Notes: generated from the letters alone by a model not told the origin. 18,753 nucleotides of DNA from Bacteroidota bacterium (GCA_009778375.1 WRJW01000212.1:1-18753); one strand, 5' to 3'; shown: positions 6,748 through 13,563, counted from the stretch's first letter. Made by a program: numbers and translations.

Positions 6748-6785
6748 CAAAACAATTCTTAACAACCTAAAAATGAATAATTGAT

Positions 6786-8264
6786 ATGAAAAAGATTCTT
6801 TTGTCTCTTTTTATTTTTGCTGTCTGCGTTGGAATGTTATGCGCCCAAAGCGCCGAGATTAATCCCGACAGCGTAGTATCTTCCAAACACAAGGCGACCA
6901 TCAAAGGGGTCTCTTTTGATTATACCGCCATTACCGGAATGATGCCGGTGTGGAATTTGGACGGAAAGCCTGTTGCAGCGATTAACTTTACCTATTACGA
7001 ACGCGAAGGCGTCAGCGACCGCAGCATGCGTCCCTTGGTCATCTCTTTCAATGGAGGGCCGGGCGCTGCCTCGCTGTGGATGCAATTGGGATATACGGGG
7101 CCGGTAAGGGTCAAGATTGACGACGAAGGGTATCCGGTGATGCCTTACGGGACGGAAAACAATCCCTTTTCGATCCTTGATGTAGCAGACATTGTATACA
7201 TAAATCCGGTCAACACAGGCTTTTCGCGGATGCTTGACAAGAATGGAGACCGCAGCTACTTCTTTGGCGTAAACGAAGATATTGCCTATTTGTCGGGCTG
7301 GATTCGCACCTTTATCACCCGCTACAACCGATGGGATTCGCCCAAATTTGTTATAGGAGAGAGTTACGGTACTACCCGCGCATCGGGGTTAGCTTTAGCA
7401 TTGCAAAGTCGAGAAAACATCTATCTGAATGGGGTAGTATTGGTATCGGCTACCGATTTGGGCCTGCGTCGCGACGGGCCGGTACGCGAAGCCCTCCTGT
7501 TGCCCTATATGGCTGCCACTGCCTGGTATCATAAGAAACTTCCTGCCGATCTTCAGCAAAAAGATCTGCTCGAAATATTACCCGAAGTAGAGCGTTTTAC
7601 CATAGAAGAGTACATCCCTGCTTTAGCATGGGGAGGCTCTTTGTCCGAGCCAAAGCGGATGGAGATCGCCCGCCTCGTTTCGCGCTATTCGGGCATAGCT
7701 CAAGAGGCAATCATCAACTATAACCTGACCATTTCTACCAACTTCTTTTGGAAAGAGCTGTTGCGCAAGGAGGGATACACCGTAGGGCGACTTGATTCGC
7801 GCTACCGGGGGAAAGATGTGGCAGAGGGTGGCGATCGACCCGACTACAACGCCGAAATGACGACATGGAACCAAGCTTTTACTCCGGCCATCTATCATTA
7901 CTTGGCCAATGACCTAAAATACCATACCGACCTTCAGTATTACGTATCAGGTCCGGTAAGGCCTTGGAATAACGACGGCAACAATACCGGTAACGATTTG
8001 ATGAAGGCTGTTGCGCAAAATCCATGGCTGCAGGTCATGCTCCAGTCGGGTTATTTTGACGGTGCCTGTGATTTTTTTAGCGGCCAATACAACTTTTGGC
8101 AAATGGACAAAGGGGGCAAGTTTCAGGATCGATTTACCTTCAAAGGCTACCGTAGCGGCCACATGATATACATGCGCCGCGAAGACCTACAGCAGGCTAA
8201 TGAAGATTTGCGCACTTTTATCCGCAACGCCATGCCTGCTCCGGGAGCGGCGGCTAAGTATTGA
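6786..8264 (+). CDS. Exported S10 family (serine carboxypeptidase-like) hydrolase
   Basis: A 492-residue alpha/beta-hydrolase of peptidase family S10. A signal peptide (MKKILLSLFI to about residue 20, ending LCAQ) directs export. The catalytic set is complete: the oxyanion loop NGGPGAASLW (89-98), the nucleophile elbow GESYGTTRA with Ser193, the acid at Asp425 in GYFDGACD, and the base His459 in SGHMIY. S10 enzymes remove C-terminal residues from peptides, usually at acid pH in eukaryotes; bacterial members are less studied, so the substrate is unknown. The gene starts a plus-strand unit after a TACCTTTG element and is followed 47 nt later by an M19 dipeptidase, suggesting sequential degradation of imported or cell-wall peptides in the periplasm (inference). 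Confidence 0.92.
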   Translation: MKKILLSLFIFAVCVGMLCAQSAEINPDSVVSSKHKATIKGVSFDYTAITGMMPVWNLDGKPVAAINFTYYEREGVSDRSMRPLVISFNGGPGAASLWMQLGYTGPVRVKIDDEGYPVMPYGTENNPFSILDVADIVYINPVNTGFSRMLDKNGDRSYFFGVNEDIAYLSGWIRTFITRYNRWDSPKFVIGESYGTTRASGLALALQSRENIYLNGVVLVSATDLGLRRDGPVREALLLPYMAATAWYHKKLPADLQQKDLLEILPEVERFTIEEYIPALAWGGSLSEPKRMEIARLVSRYSGIAQEAIINYNLTISTNFFWKELLRKEGYTVGRLDSRYRGKDVAEGGDRPDYNAEMTTWNQAFTPAIYHYLANDLKYHTDLQYYVSGPVRPWNNDGNNTGNDLMKAVAQNPWLQVMLQSGYFDGACDFFSGQYNFWQMDKGGKFQDRFTFKGYRSGHMIYMRREDLQQANEDLRTFIRNAMPAPGAAAKY

Positions 8265-8277
8265 ACCAAAATAATAA

Positions 8278-8285
8278 TACCTTTG
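8278..8285 (+). promoter_or_regulatory. Candidate Bacteroidota -7 element for the M19 dipeptidase gene
   Basis: TACCTTTG at 8278-8285 matches TAnnTTTG exactly and lies 26 nt before the chosen ATG at 8312, just after the S10 peptidase stop. It supports the 8312 start over an earlier in-frame TTG at 8261. No -33 TTTG is visible. Confidence 0.45.
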
Positions 8286-8311
8286 TCTTCCAATATTTAA
8301 TCTATAACCAC

Positions 8312-9385
8312 ATGAAACGATTTACTTCTATCGTCCTCTTTGTAGCCTTTTCATTTTCCCTTACCCTTTTAAAGGGGCAGGACGAGCGCCTTATGGCTAT
8401 TGCCGATTCGCTGCACCGTACCTTTATATCTATTGATACACACAACGATGCCTCTATAAAAATCAACTTCCCCGACCGGCCTTCTTCGACATACAAAGGG
8501 CAGGTCTCCTTTCCATTGATGAAAGAGGGTGGATTGGATGTCGCCTTTTTTGCCGCTTTTGTGAGCCAGGGGCCGCGTACCGAAGAGGGACACCAAAAAG
8601 CCTTTGAAAATGCCGATTTCCAATTGAAAGGATTAAAGGCTTATGTACAGGAACATTCCGATGAGGCAGAATTGGCCTTTACGCCGGAGGATATGAGGCG
8701 CATCAAACCCACCGGACGCTCCACGATGGTGCTCTCTATCGAAAACGGCTATTGTCTGGGTACCGACCTTTCTAAAGTACAATATTTTTCGGACTTGGGT
8801 GTGCAAATGATGACCATCTGCCACAACGGCAACAACGAGGTTTGCGACTCGTACCGCGACACGGTGCAATTCGGCGGCCTCTCCCCCTTTGGACGGGAAG
8901 TCATCAAAGAGATGAACCGCTTGGGTATGATGATCGATGTTGCACATGCTTCCAAGGCAACAACCTTGGAAGTGGCGGCGTTAAGCGAGGATCCGATTAT
9001 GACGAGCCATTCGGGCGTTTATGCCCTTTACGACAACCTTCGCAATGTATCCGACGAAGAGATTGTGGTGATTGCCTCCAAAGGCGGATTGATACAGATA
9101 GGCATCGGCGCTTTTTTCCTCTCTCCGCTCCCCAGAACGGAGGTTGGGGTAACGCATATTGTAGACCATATTGATCATGTAGTAAACTTAGTCGGCATAG
9201 AACACGTGGGGATTGGCTCCGATTTTGACGGTGGAGCTGGTGTAACAGGCTGTAACAGTATGGGAGAGATGAAGAACATTACCGTAGAACTTTTGCGCCG
9301 CGGATATACCCATGACCAAATCGCCCTGATTTGGGGCGGCAATGTCATGCGGATGATGGAGCGGGTGCAAAAGAAGAAATTTTGA
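8312..9385 (+). CDS. Exported membrane dipeptidase, peptidase family M19
   Basis: A 357-residue zinc dipeptidase of the renal dipeptidase family. A signal peptide covers about residues 1-22 (MKRFTSIVLFVAFSFS...). Metal-site residues typical of M19 are present: His44 and Asp46 in DTHND, the bridging Glu144 in SIENG, His212 in DVAHAS, His233 in TSHSG, and Asp304 in GIGSDFDG. The C-terminal HVGIGSDFDG and IWGGNVMRMM segments are also typical. It hydrolyses dipeptides, including L-D and D-containing ones in some members. The ATG at 8312 was chosen because the signal peptide begins there; the frame is open back to a TTG at 8261 inside the previous gene's stop, which would put polar residues ahead of the signal. 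It is the last gene before the ribosomal block. Confidence 0.94.
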   Translation: MKRFTSIVLFVAFSFSLTLLKGQDERLMAIADSLHRTFISIDTHNDASIKINFPDRPSSTYKGQVSFPLMKEGGLDVAFFAAFVSQGPRTEEGHQKAFENADFQLKGLKAYVQEHSDEAELAFTPEDMRRIKPTGRSTMVLSIENGYCLGTDLSKVQYFSDLGVQMMTICHNGNNEVCDSYRDTVQFGGLSPFGREVIKEMNRLGMMIDVAHASKATTLEVAALSEDPIMTSHSGVYALYDNLRNVSDEEIVVIASKGGLIQIGIGAFFLSPLPRTEVGVTHIVDHIDHVVNLVGIEHVGIGSDFDGGAGVTGCNSMGEMKNITVELLRRGYTHDQIALIWGGNVMRMMERVQKKKF

Positions 9386-9414
9386 CCCCGATGGTGAAAA
9401 ATTGTTGATAAATT

Positions 9415-9445
9415 TTTGTAGCTTAGAAATAATAGTATATCTTTG
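9415..9445 (+). promoter_or_regulatory. Complete Bacteroidota promoter for the rplP-led ribosomal operon
   Basis: TTTG at 9415-9418 and TATCTTTG at 9438-9445 are separated by 19 nt, matching both parts of the Bacteroidota sigma-ABfr consensus (TTTG, about 19-21 nt, TAnnTTTG). Predicted transcription start is about 9449-9452, giving a leader of about 117 nt before the rplP ATG. It is the best-formed promoter in the window, as expected for ribosomal genes. Confidence 0.75.
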
Positions 9446-9448
9446 CAA

Positions 9449-9503
9449 CCCGCAATTTATTGAAGATGAGATATAGAGTGTTGATATGCAGTAGATTGCA
9501 GGG
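9449..9503 (+). promoter_or_regulatory. 5'-terminal stem-loop in the rplP leader
   Basis: CCCGCAATTTATTG (9449-9462) pairs with CAGTAGATTGCAGGG (9489-9503) to form a 14-bp stem with two G-U pairs and one bulged A (9500), closing a 26-nt loop. The stem starts at about the predicted transcript 5' end. It could stabilise the mRNA or serve as a ribosomal-protein feedback site; neither role can be shown from one sequence. The loop contains an ATG (9466) opening a 21-codon frame. The remaining leader, 9504-9567, shows only a short direct repeat CGTTAAA (9546-9552, 9553-9559). Confidence 0.5.
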
Positions 9504-9567
9504 ATGTTCCATAGCACCAAAGCAAAAATAAAATAGATACGTTATCGTTAAACGTTAAACAAAACAG

Positions 9568-9987
9568 ATGTTACAACCAAAAAAAACCAAATTCAGGAGG
9601 CAGCAAAAAGGCCGGATGAAAGGGATTGCCCAAAGAGGGAATCAGTTGTCTTTCGGCTCTTTTGGGATTAAAACCACGGAGTCTTGCTGGCTGACCGGCC
9701 AACAGATCGAAGCTGCCCGTCAGGCTGTGGTGCGTTACATGAAACGTGAGGGCCAAATTTGGATCCGCGTCTTCCCCGACAAGCCGTTTACCAAAAAACC
9801 CGCAGAAGTGCGTATGGGTAAAGGTAAAGGGGCTCCCGAAGGGTTCGTGGCCCCGATTACTCCCGGTCGTATTATTATTGAAGCCGAAGGTGTTCCTTTG
9901 GAAGTGGCCCAGGAGGCGCTTCGTTTGGGTGCACAAAAACTCCCGGTAATTACCAAGTTTGTGGTACGCCGAGATTATGCAGAATAA
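9568..9987 (+). CDS. rplP: 50S ribosomal protein uL16
   Basis: A 139-residue uL16, the usual length, beginning MLQPKKTKFRRQQKGRMKG and containing the conserved VRMGKGKGAPEGFVA loop that reaches towards the peptidyl-transferase region of the large subunit. It helps organise the tRNA A-site and central protuberance. In most bacteria rplP directly follows rpsC within the S10 operon. Here the preceding gene is a dipeptidase and rplP has its own promoter and leader, so it is the first gene of a separate transcription unit. No Shine-Dalgarno sequence precedes the ATG; the upstream bases are A-rich, as is common in Bacteroidota. Confidence 0.98.
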   Translation: MLQPKKTKFRRQQKGRMKGIAQRGNQLSFGSFGIKTTESCWLTGQQIEAARQAVVRYMKREGQIWIRVFPDKPFTKKPAEVRMGKGKGAPEGFVAPITPGRIIIEAEGVPLEVAQEALRLGAQKLPVITKFVVRRDYAE

Positions 9988-10000
9988 AACATGAGTCAAG

Positions 10001-10204
10001 ATGAAAACACCAGAAATAAGAGAATTATCCGTAAAAGACCTGCGTGAGCGCATTGAGACCGAAAAGGTAAATCTTGCCCGTCTACAGATGACTCATGCCG
10101 TTTCTCCCATCGACGATATGTCGAAGTTAAAGAAAGCGCGGCGCAACATTGCCCGCATGCTTACTGTGTTAAGTGAAATCGAATCCAAGCAGGACAAAAA
10201 TTAA
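10001..10204 (+). CDS. rpmC: 50S ribosomal protein uL29
   Basis: A 67-residue uL29, forming the usual two-helix hairpin. The N-terminal EIRELSVKDLRERIETEK and the C-terminal helix KLKKARRNIARMLTVL are typical of the family. It lies beside uL23 at the polypeptide exit of the large subunit. It follows rplP by 13 nt and precedes rpsQ by 6 nt, in the canonical order. The middle loop (MTHAVSPIDDM) is of the Bacteroidota type. No unusual feature was seen. Confidence 0.97.
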   Translation: MKTPEIRELSVKDLRERIETEKVNLARLQMTHAVSPIDDMSKLKKARRNIARMLTVLSEIESKQDKN

Positions 10205-10210
10205 TCGTTC

Positions 10211-10465
10211 ATGGAAAGGAATCTTCGTAAAGAAAGAATAGGAACGGTGGTAAGCAACAAGATGGAAAAATCCATTGTGGTTGCCGTAAGACGTAAAGTA
10301 AAACATCCTATTTACGGTAAGTTCGTAAATAAAACCACCCGATTCGTGGCTCATGACGAGAAAAACGAATGCAGCGAGGGCGATACCGTCCGCATTATGG
10401 AAACCCGGCCTTTGAGCAAAACCAAATGCTGGAGGTTAGTAGCAATCCTCGAAAAAGTTAAATAG
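10211..10465 (+). CDS. rpsQ: 30S ribosomal protein uS17
   Basis: An 84-residue uS17 with an OB-fold, starting MERNLRKERIGTVVSNKMEKS. It carries the conserved VRRKVKHPIYGKFVNKTTRFVAHD and RPLSKTKCWR segments, only part of which is needed for recognition. It binds 16S rRNA early in small-subunit assembly. The gene is two bases upstream of rplN, so translation of the two is probably coupled. The length and the end (VAILEKVK) agree with Bacteroidota homologues. Confidence 0.98.
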   Translation: MERNLRKERIGTVVSNKMEKSIVVAVRRKVKHPIYGKFVNKTTRFVAHDEKNECSEGDTVRIMETRPLSKTKCWRLVAILEKVK

Positions 10466-10467
10466 CC

Positions 10468-10833
10468 ATGGTACAACAGGAATCACGTTTATTAGTGGCC
10501 GATAACAGCGGAGCAAAAGAGGTGCTCTGTATTCGCGTATTGGGGGGAACCCGTCGCCGTTATGCTGGCATTGGAGACAAGATAGTGGTCACCATTAAGA
10601 GCGCCATGCCCGGTGGAGAAGCAAAAAAAGGCACAGTCTCCAAAGCCGTTATTGTGCGCACCAAAAAAGAGGTGCGTCGTGCCGACGGATCGTATATCCG
10701 TTTTGACGACAATGCCTGTGTGTTGCTCAACAATCAGGGCGAGTTGCGGGGCACCCGTATTTTTGGCCCCGTTGCCCGAGAGTTGCGCGATAATTATATG
10801 AAAATTGTATCCTTAGCGCCTGAGGTGCTTTAA
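10468..10833 (+). CDS. rplN: 50S ribosomal protein uL14
   Basis: A 121-residue uL14 with a five-stranded barrel. Recognised from MVQQESRLLVADNSGAKEV at the start, the GGTRRRYAGIGD signature near residue 30, and the C-terminal IFGPVARELRDNYMKI. It sits at the subunit interface and forms part of bridges B5 and B8; it also contacts the silencing factor RsfS in bacteria. In E. coli this is the first gene of the spc operon, but here the spacing to rpsQ is only 2 nt and no promoter is visible, so it is read from upstream. Confidence 0.99.
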   Translation: MVQQESRLLVADNSGAKEVLCIRVLGGTRRRYAGIGDKIVVTIKSAMPGGEAKKGTVSKAVIVRTKKEVRRADGSYIRFDDNACVLLNNQGELRGTRIFGPVARELRDNYMKIVSLAPEVL

Positions 10834-10844
10834 TTAGTTTTGAT

Positions 10845-11168
10845 ATGAGTAAAAAATTACACATAAAGAAAGGCGATACGGTCTTTGTGAATGCCGGAGA
10901 CGATCGCGGCAAGACCGGCAAGGTTTTGGAGGTTATGACGGCCAAAAGCCGCGCCATTGTAGAGGGCGTTAATTTGGTCAGCAAACATACCAAACCCAAC
11001 GCCAAACATCCTCAGGGCGGTATTGTTAAGCAGGAGGCGGGTATCCATTTGTCTAATTTGCAGTTGGTGGATCCTTCCAAAGGCGGCCCTACCCGCATTG
11101 GACGCCGGTTGAATAACAGTGGTAAATTAGTTCGTTTCGCAAAAAAGTCGGGGGAGGAGATTAAATAA
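10845..11168 (+). CDS. rplX: 50S ribosomal protein uL24
   Basis: A 107-residue uL24 with an N-terminal KOW motif (KLHIKKGDTVFVNAGDDRGKTGKV, about residues 4-27), followed by GVNLVSKHTKPN and the typical GGIVKQEAGIHLSNLQLVDP segment. It starts large-subunit assembly by binding 23S rRNA. The stop shares one base with the rplE start (TAATG), a common coupling arrangement. Its final codons contain a GGAGG run (11153-11157) 10 nt before the rplE ATG, which could act as a weak ribosome binding site. Confidence 0.98.
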   Translation: MSKKLHIKKGDTVFVNAGDDRGKTGKVLEVMTAKSRAIVEGVNLVSKHTKPNAKHPQGGIVKQEAGIHLSNLQLVDPSKGGPTRIGRRLNNSGKLVRFAKKSGEEIK

Positions 11169-11836
11169 TGGCAAATACTAAAGAACAAAAAACGCCCAAA
11201 GGGGGAGATAAAGCCCCTAAAGGAGGGGATAAAGGCGCCTCTAAAGCGGCGGTAAAGCCCCAAGGCGCCCAAACGGTGGTTAAAGGATACGTTCCCACCT
11301 TACAGAAAAAATACAAAGAGGAGATCATACCCAAGTTGATCAAAGAATTTGGATATACCAGCCCCATGCAGGTGCCCAAATTAGTTAAAATAACGGTAAA
11401 TCAGGGCGTAGGCTCTGCTACCGGCGATAAAAAACTGATCGAGGTCGCCCAAAATGAATTGGGGGTGATTACCGGACAAAAAGCCTTGCAAACGGTCTCT
11501 AAAAAAGACATTTCTAACTTTAAGCTGCGTCGGGGAATGCCCATCGGCGTAAAGGTAACGCTGCGTGCCGCTAAGATGTACGAGTTTTTAGACAGGCTGA
11601 TTTCTATTGCTTTGCCCCGTATCCGCGACTTTAAAGGGATTGCCGAAAAGTTTGACGGTCGCGGCAACTACACTTTGGGTATCAAGGAGCAAATTATTTT
11701 CCCGGAGATTGACATTGATAAGATTACCAAAATCTTTGGCATGGAAATGACCTTTGTTACCTCTACCGATAAAGACGGGGAGGCTTTTGCGCTCCTTAGG
11801 GAATTCGGACTTCCTTTTCGTAATATCAAGAAATAA
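11168..11836 (+). CDS. rplE: 50S ribosomal protein uL5 with Lys/Gly-rich N-terminal extension
   Basis: A 222-residue protein whose last roughly 185 residues are an ordinary uL5, with LVKITVNQGVG, KALQTVSKKDISNFKLR, RIRDFKG and IIFPEIDIDKI. uL5 binds 5S rRNA and contacts P-site tRNA in the central protuberance. The first 37 or so residues are an added low-complexity tail with KGGDK twice and many Ala and Pro. I kept the ATG at 11168 because it overlaps the rplX stop and the operon is otherwise tightly packed. An in-frame GTG at 11276 would give a normal-length uL5 and leave 107 nt untranslated; this alternative is open. The tail's coding DNA can also form competing hairpins. Confidence 0.93.
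   Translation: MANTKEQKTPKGGDKAPKGGDKGASKAAVKPQGAQTVVKGYVPTLQKKYKEEIIPKLIKEFGYTSPMQVPKLVKITVNQGVGSATGDKKLIEVAQNELGVITGQKALQTVSKKDISNFKLRRGMPIGVKVTLRAAKMYEFLDRLISIALPRIRDFKGIAEKFDGRGNYTLGIKEQIIFPEIDIDKITKIFGMEMTFVTSTDKDGEAFALLREFGLPFRNIKK
11200..11228 (+). repeat. Alternative G/C hairpins in the uL5 extension coding region
   Basis: The C run at 11214-11217 can pair either with the G run at 11202-11205 (4 bp plus a G-T wobble, 8-nt loop) or, as CCCCT (11214-11218), with AGGGG (11224-11228) around a 5-nt loop. The two stems exclude each other. They may simply follow from the repeated Lys-Gly-Gly-Asp codons. Confidence 0.4.
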
Positions 11837-11862
11837 TACAAATCGTTAATGAGCATTTTATA

Positions 11863-12132
11863 ATGGCAAAAGAATCGATGAAGGCGCGGGAGGTAAAACG
11901 CGCAAAAATGTGTGCCAAATATGCCGAGAAGAGAAAGGCTTTAAAAGAGGCCGGCGATTGGGAGGGCTTGCAAAAGTTGCCCAAAAACGCCAGCCCCGTT
12001 CGCCAGCACAATCGCTGTTCGATAACCGGTCGCCCCAAGGGATATATGCGTATCTTTGGAATTAGCCGGATCCAGTTCCGCGAGATGGCAAGCAATGGCC
12101 TGATTCCCGGGGTACGCAAGGCGTCCTGGTAA
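11863..12132 (+). CDS. rpsN: 30S ribosomal protein uS14 (zinc-free type)
   Basis: An 89-residue uS14. It is the longer zinc-independent form: there are no C-x-x-C pairs, and the length is about 89 rather than 61 residues. The C-terminal RHN-like box appears as VRQHNRCSITGRPKGYMR, followed by FGISRIQFREMASNGLIPGVRKASW, a standard ending. It helps form the head of the small subunit near the A and P sites. It follows rplE by 26 nt and is separated from rpsH by 72 nt, the largest gap in the ribosomal block. Confidence 0.98.
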   Translation: MAKESMKAREVKRAKMCAKYAEKRKALKEAGDWEGLQKLPKNASPVRQHNRCSITGRPKGYMRIFGISRIQFREMASNGLIPGVRKASW

Positions 12133-12166
12133 AAGAACAAAAAACATAATAAATCATTGGATATCG

Positions 12167-12181
12167 GGTGCTATAAGCATC
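12167..12181 (+). promoter_or_regulatory. Small hairpin in the rpsN-rpsH gap
   Basis: GGTGCT (12167-12172) and AGCATC (12176-12181) form a six-pair stem (one G-T) around the loop ATA, 23 nt before the rpsH ATG. The rest of the 72-nt gap is A-rich. It could influence rpsH translation, but a stem this short may occur by chance. Confidence 0.25.
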
Positions 12182-12204
12182 GTAAACTAACAAAAATAAA
12201 CTAT

Positions 12205-12600
12205 ATGACTGATCCAATAGCAGACTTTCTGACAAGGATTCGAAACGCGGTAGCCGCCGGACACAAGGTGGTAGAAATTCCCGCATCTAAAATGAAGCAG
12301 GAGCTTACCCGTATCCTGCACGAAAAAGGCTATATCCTCAGCTACAAGATTGTAGAAGGAAAGCCGTTCAACACCATTAAAATAGCCCTCAAGTATCATC
12401 CGGGCACCAAACGCAATGCAATCAAGCATGTAGAGCGTGTGAGTTCTCCGGGTTTGCGCCGTTATACCGGAGTGGATGACCTCCCCCGCGTATTAAACGG
12501 CTTGGGTATTGCCATCCTCTCTTCTTCCAAAGGGATTATCACCGACAAGGAAGCCAAAGAGTTGAACGTGGGAGGCGAAGTAATCTGTTACGTATATTAA
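12205..12600 (+). CDS. rpsH: 30S ribosomal protein uS8
   Basis: A 131-residue uS8 beginning MTDPIADFLTRIRNA and ending GGEVICYVY, both nearly invariant family segments. The central SSPGLRRYTGVDDLPRVLNGLGIAILSSSKG contains the conserved Ser-rich rRNA-binding strand. It is a primary binder of 16S rRNA helix 21 and, in E. coli, represses the spc operon by binding the mRNA near rplE. The ATG at 12205 was chosen because family similarity starts there; the in-frame upstream ATG at 12157 adds 16 unrelated residues across the gap hairpin. Confidence 0.98.
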   Translation: MTDPIADFLTRIRNAVAAGHKVVEIPASKMKQELTRILHEKGYILSYKIVEGKPFNTIKIALKYHPGTKRNAIKHVERVSSPGLRRYTGVDDLPRVLNGLGIAILSSSKGIITDKEAKELNVGGEVICYVY

Positions 12601-12613
12601 AGATCAACACACC

Positions 12614-13174
12614 ATGTCACGAATAGGAAAATTACCTGTAAGCCTGCCTCAAGGAGTCAGCGTCCGCGTAGACGCCGCCAATGTGGTTACGGTTAAAGGC
12701 CCCCTCGGAACGATGTCTCAAAAGGTGGACCCCGACATCAGCGTTACCGTAGAGGGAACCGAAGTTAAAGTATGTCGTCCCACCGACCAGCCCCGACACC
12801 GCTCCATGCACGGTCTGTACCGCGCGTTAATCAACAATATGATTACCGGTGTTGCTACCGGATTTACCATCAAGCAGGAGTTGGTGGGCGTTGGGTATCG
12901 CGTAGAGGCCAAGGGGCAGATTTTAGAATTCAATCTTGGTTATGCCCACGATATTCATCTGCTTTTGCCTCCGGAAATTACCGCTACCGTAGAGGTGGTT
13001 AAAAAAGGAGCCAACCCGATTTTAACCCTCAAAAGCCACGACAAGCAATTGTTGGGAATGGTGGCCGCCAAGATTCGCTCGCTGCGCAAGCCCGAGCCCT
13101 ACAAAGGAAAAGGTATTAAGTTTGTTGGCGAGCAACTGAGACGTAAAGCCGGAAAGTCGGCAAGTTCTAAATAA
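12614..13174 (+). CDS. rplF: 50S ribosomal protein uL6
   Basis: A 186-residue uL6, with the two duplicated domains of the family. The N-terminus MSRIGKLPVSLPQGV and the C-terminal rRNA-binding signature PEPYKGKGIKF (about residues 158-168) are diagnostic. It lies near the factor-binding site and the sarcin-ricin loop of the large subunit. The gene is 13 nt after rpsH. Its last codons and the following 14-nt gap include the strong Shine-Dalgarno sequence that serves rplR. Confidence 0.99.
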   Translation: MSRIGKLPVSLPQGVSVRVDAANVVTVKGPLGTMSQKVDPDISVTVEGTEVKVCRPTDQPRHRSMHGLYRALINNMITGVATGFTIKQELVGVGYRVEAKGQILEFNLGYAHDIHLLLPPEITATVEVVKKGANPILTLKSHDKQLLGMVAAKIRSLRKPEPYKGKGIKFVGEQLRRKAGKSASSK

Positions 13175-13181
13175 AAGGAGG
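13175..13181 (+). promoter_or_regulatory. Strong Shine-Dalgarno sequence before rplR
   Basis: AAGGAGG at 13175-13181 lies 7 nt before the rplR ATG at 13189, a perfect anti-Shine-Dalgarno complement at good spacing. Almost all other genes here lack one, which is usual in Bacteroidota. Confidence 0.8.
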
Positions 13182-13188
13182 ATTTGTT

Positions 13189-13551
13189 ATGGCAATGAAT
13201 AGAATAGAAAGAAGACAACGCATTCAATACCGTATACGCAAACGTATATCGGGTACTCCCGAACGCCCCAGAATGGCCGTATACAGGAGCAACAAACAAA
13301 TATATGTACAACTGATTGACGATGTAGCCGGCGTTACCCTTGCCGCTGCCTCGTCCGCCGACCAGAGCATTGCAGAAGCCGTAAAGGGCAAAGCCGGTAT
13401 GGAGAGGGCCAAATTAACAGGCAAATTAGCCGCCGAGCGCGCAAAGGAAAAGGGCATAACCCAAGTCTCTTTTGACCGTGGGGGGTATTTGTATCACGGT
13501 CAGATTAAAAGCTTAGCGGACGCCGCCCGCGAGGGAGGTCTTACATTCTAA
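13189..13551 (+). CDS. rplR: 50S ribosomal protein uL18
   Basis: A 120-residue uL18 that binds 5S rRNA and, with uL5, attaches it to the large subunit. Recognised from the basic N-terminus with RRQRIQYRIRKRISGTPERPRMAVYRS, the central YVQLIDDVAGVTLAAASS, and the C-terminal VSFDRGGYLYHGQIKSLADAAREGGL, of which short parts are diagnostic. The ATG at 13189 is fixed by the AAGGAGG seven bases upstream; a second in-frame ATG two codons later is too far from it. It is one of only two genes in this block with a perfect Shine-Dalgarno. Confidence 0.99.
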   Translation: MAMNRIERRQRIQYRIRKRISGTPERPRMAVYRSNKQIYVQLIDDVAGVTLAAASSADQSIAEAVKGKAGMERAKLTGKLAAERAKEKGITQVSFDRGGYLYHGQIKSLADAAREGGLTF

Positions 13552-13563
13552 AGATTAAAGAGT

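Noticed and set aside
8261..8311. TTG start for the M19 dipeptidase
   Set aside because: It overlaps the previous stop, places polar residues ahead of the signal peptide, and contains a promoter -7 element.
9397..9417. Inverted repeat AAAAATT/AATTTTT after the dipeptidase as a terminator
   Set aside because: The stem is only A/T pairs and overlaps the -33 element of the rplP promoter; it would be too weak to terminate transcription.
9571..10053. Long open frame antisense to rplP and rpmC
   Set aside because: It mirrors strongly coding ribosomal genes, has no recognisable domain and no promoter.
12157..12204. Earlier ATG for rpsH
   Set aside because: Family similarity begins at MTDPIADF (12205); the upstream codons lie in the intergenic hairpin region.
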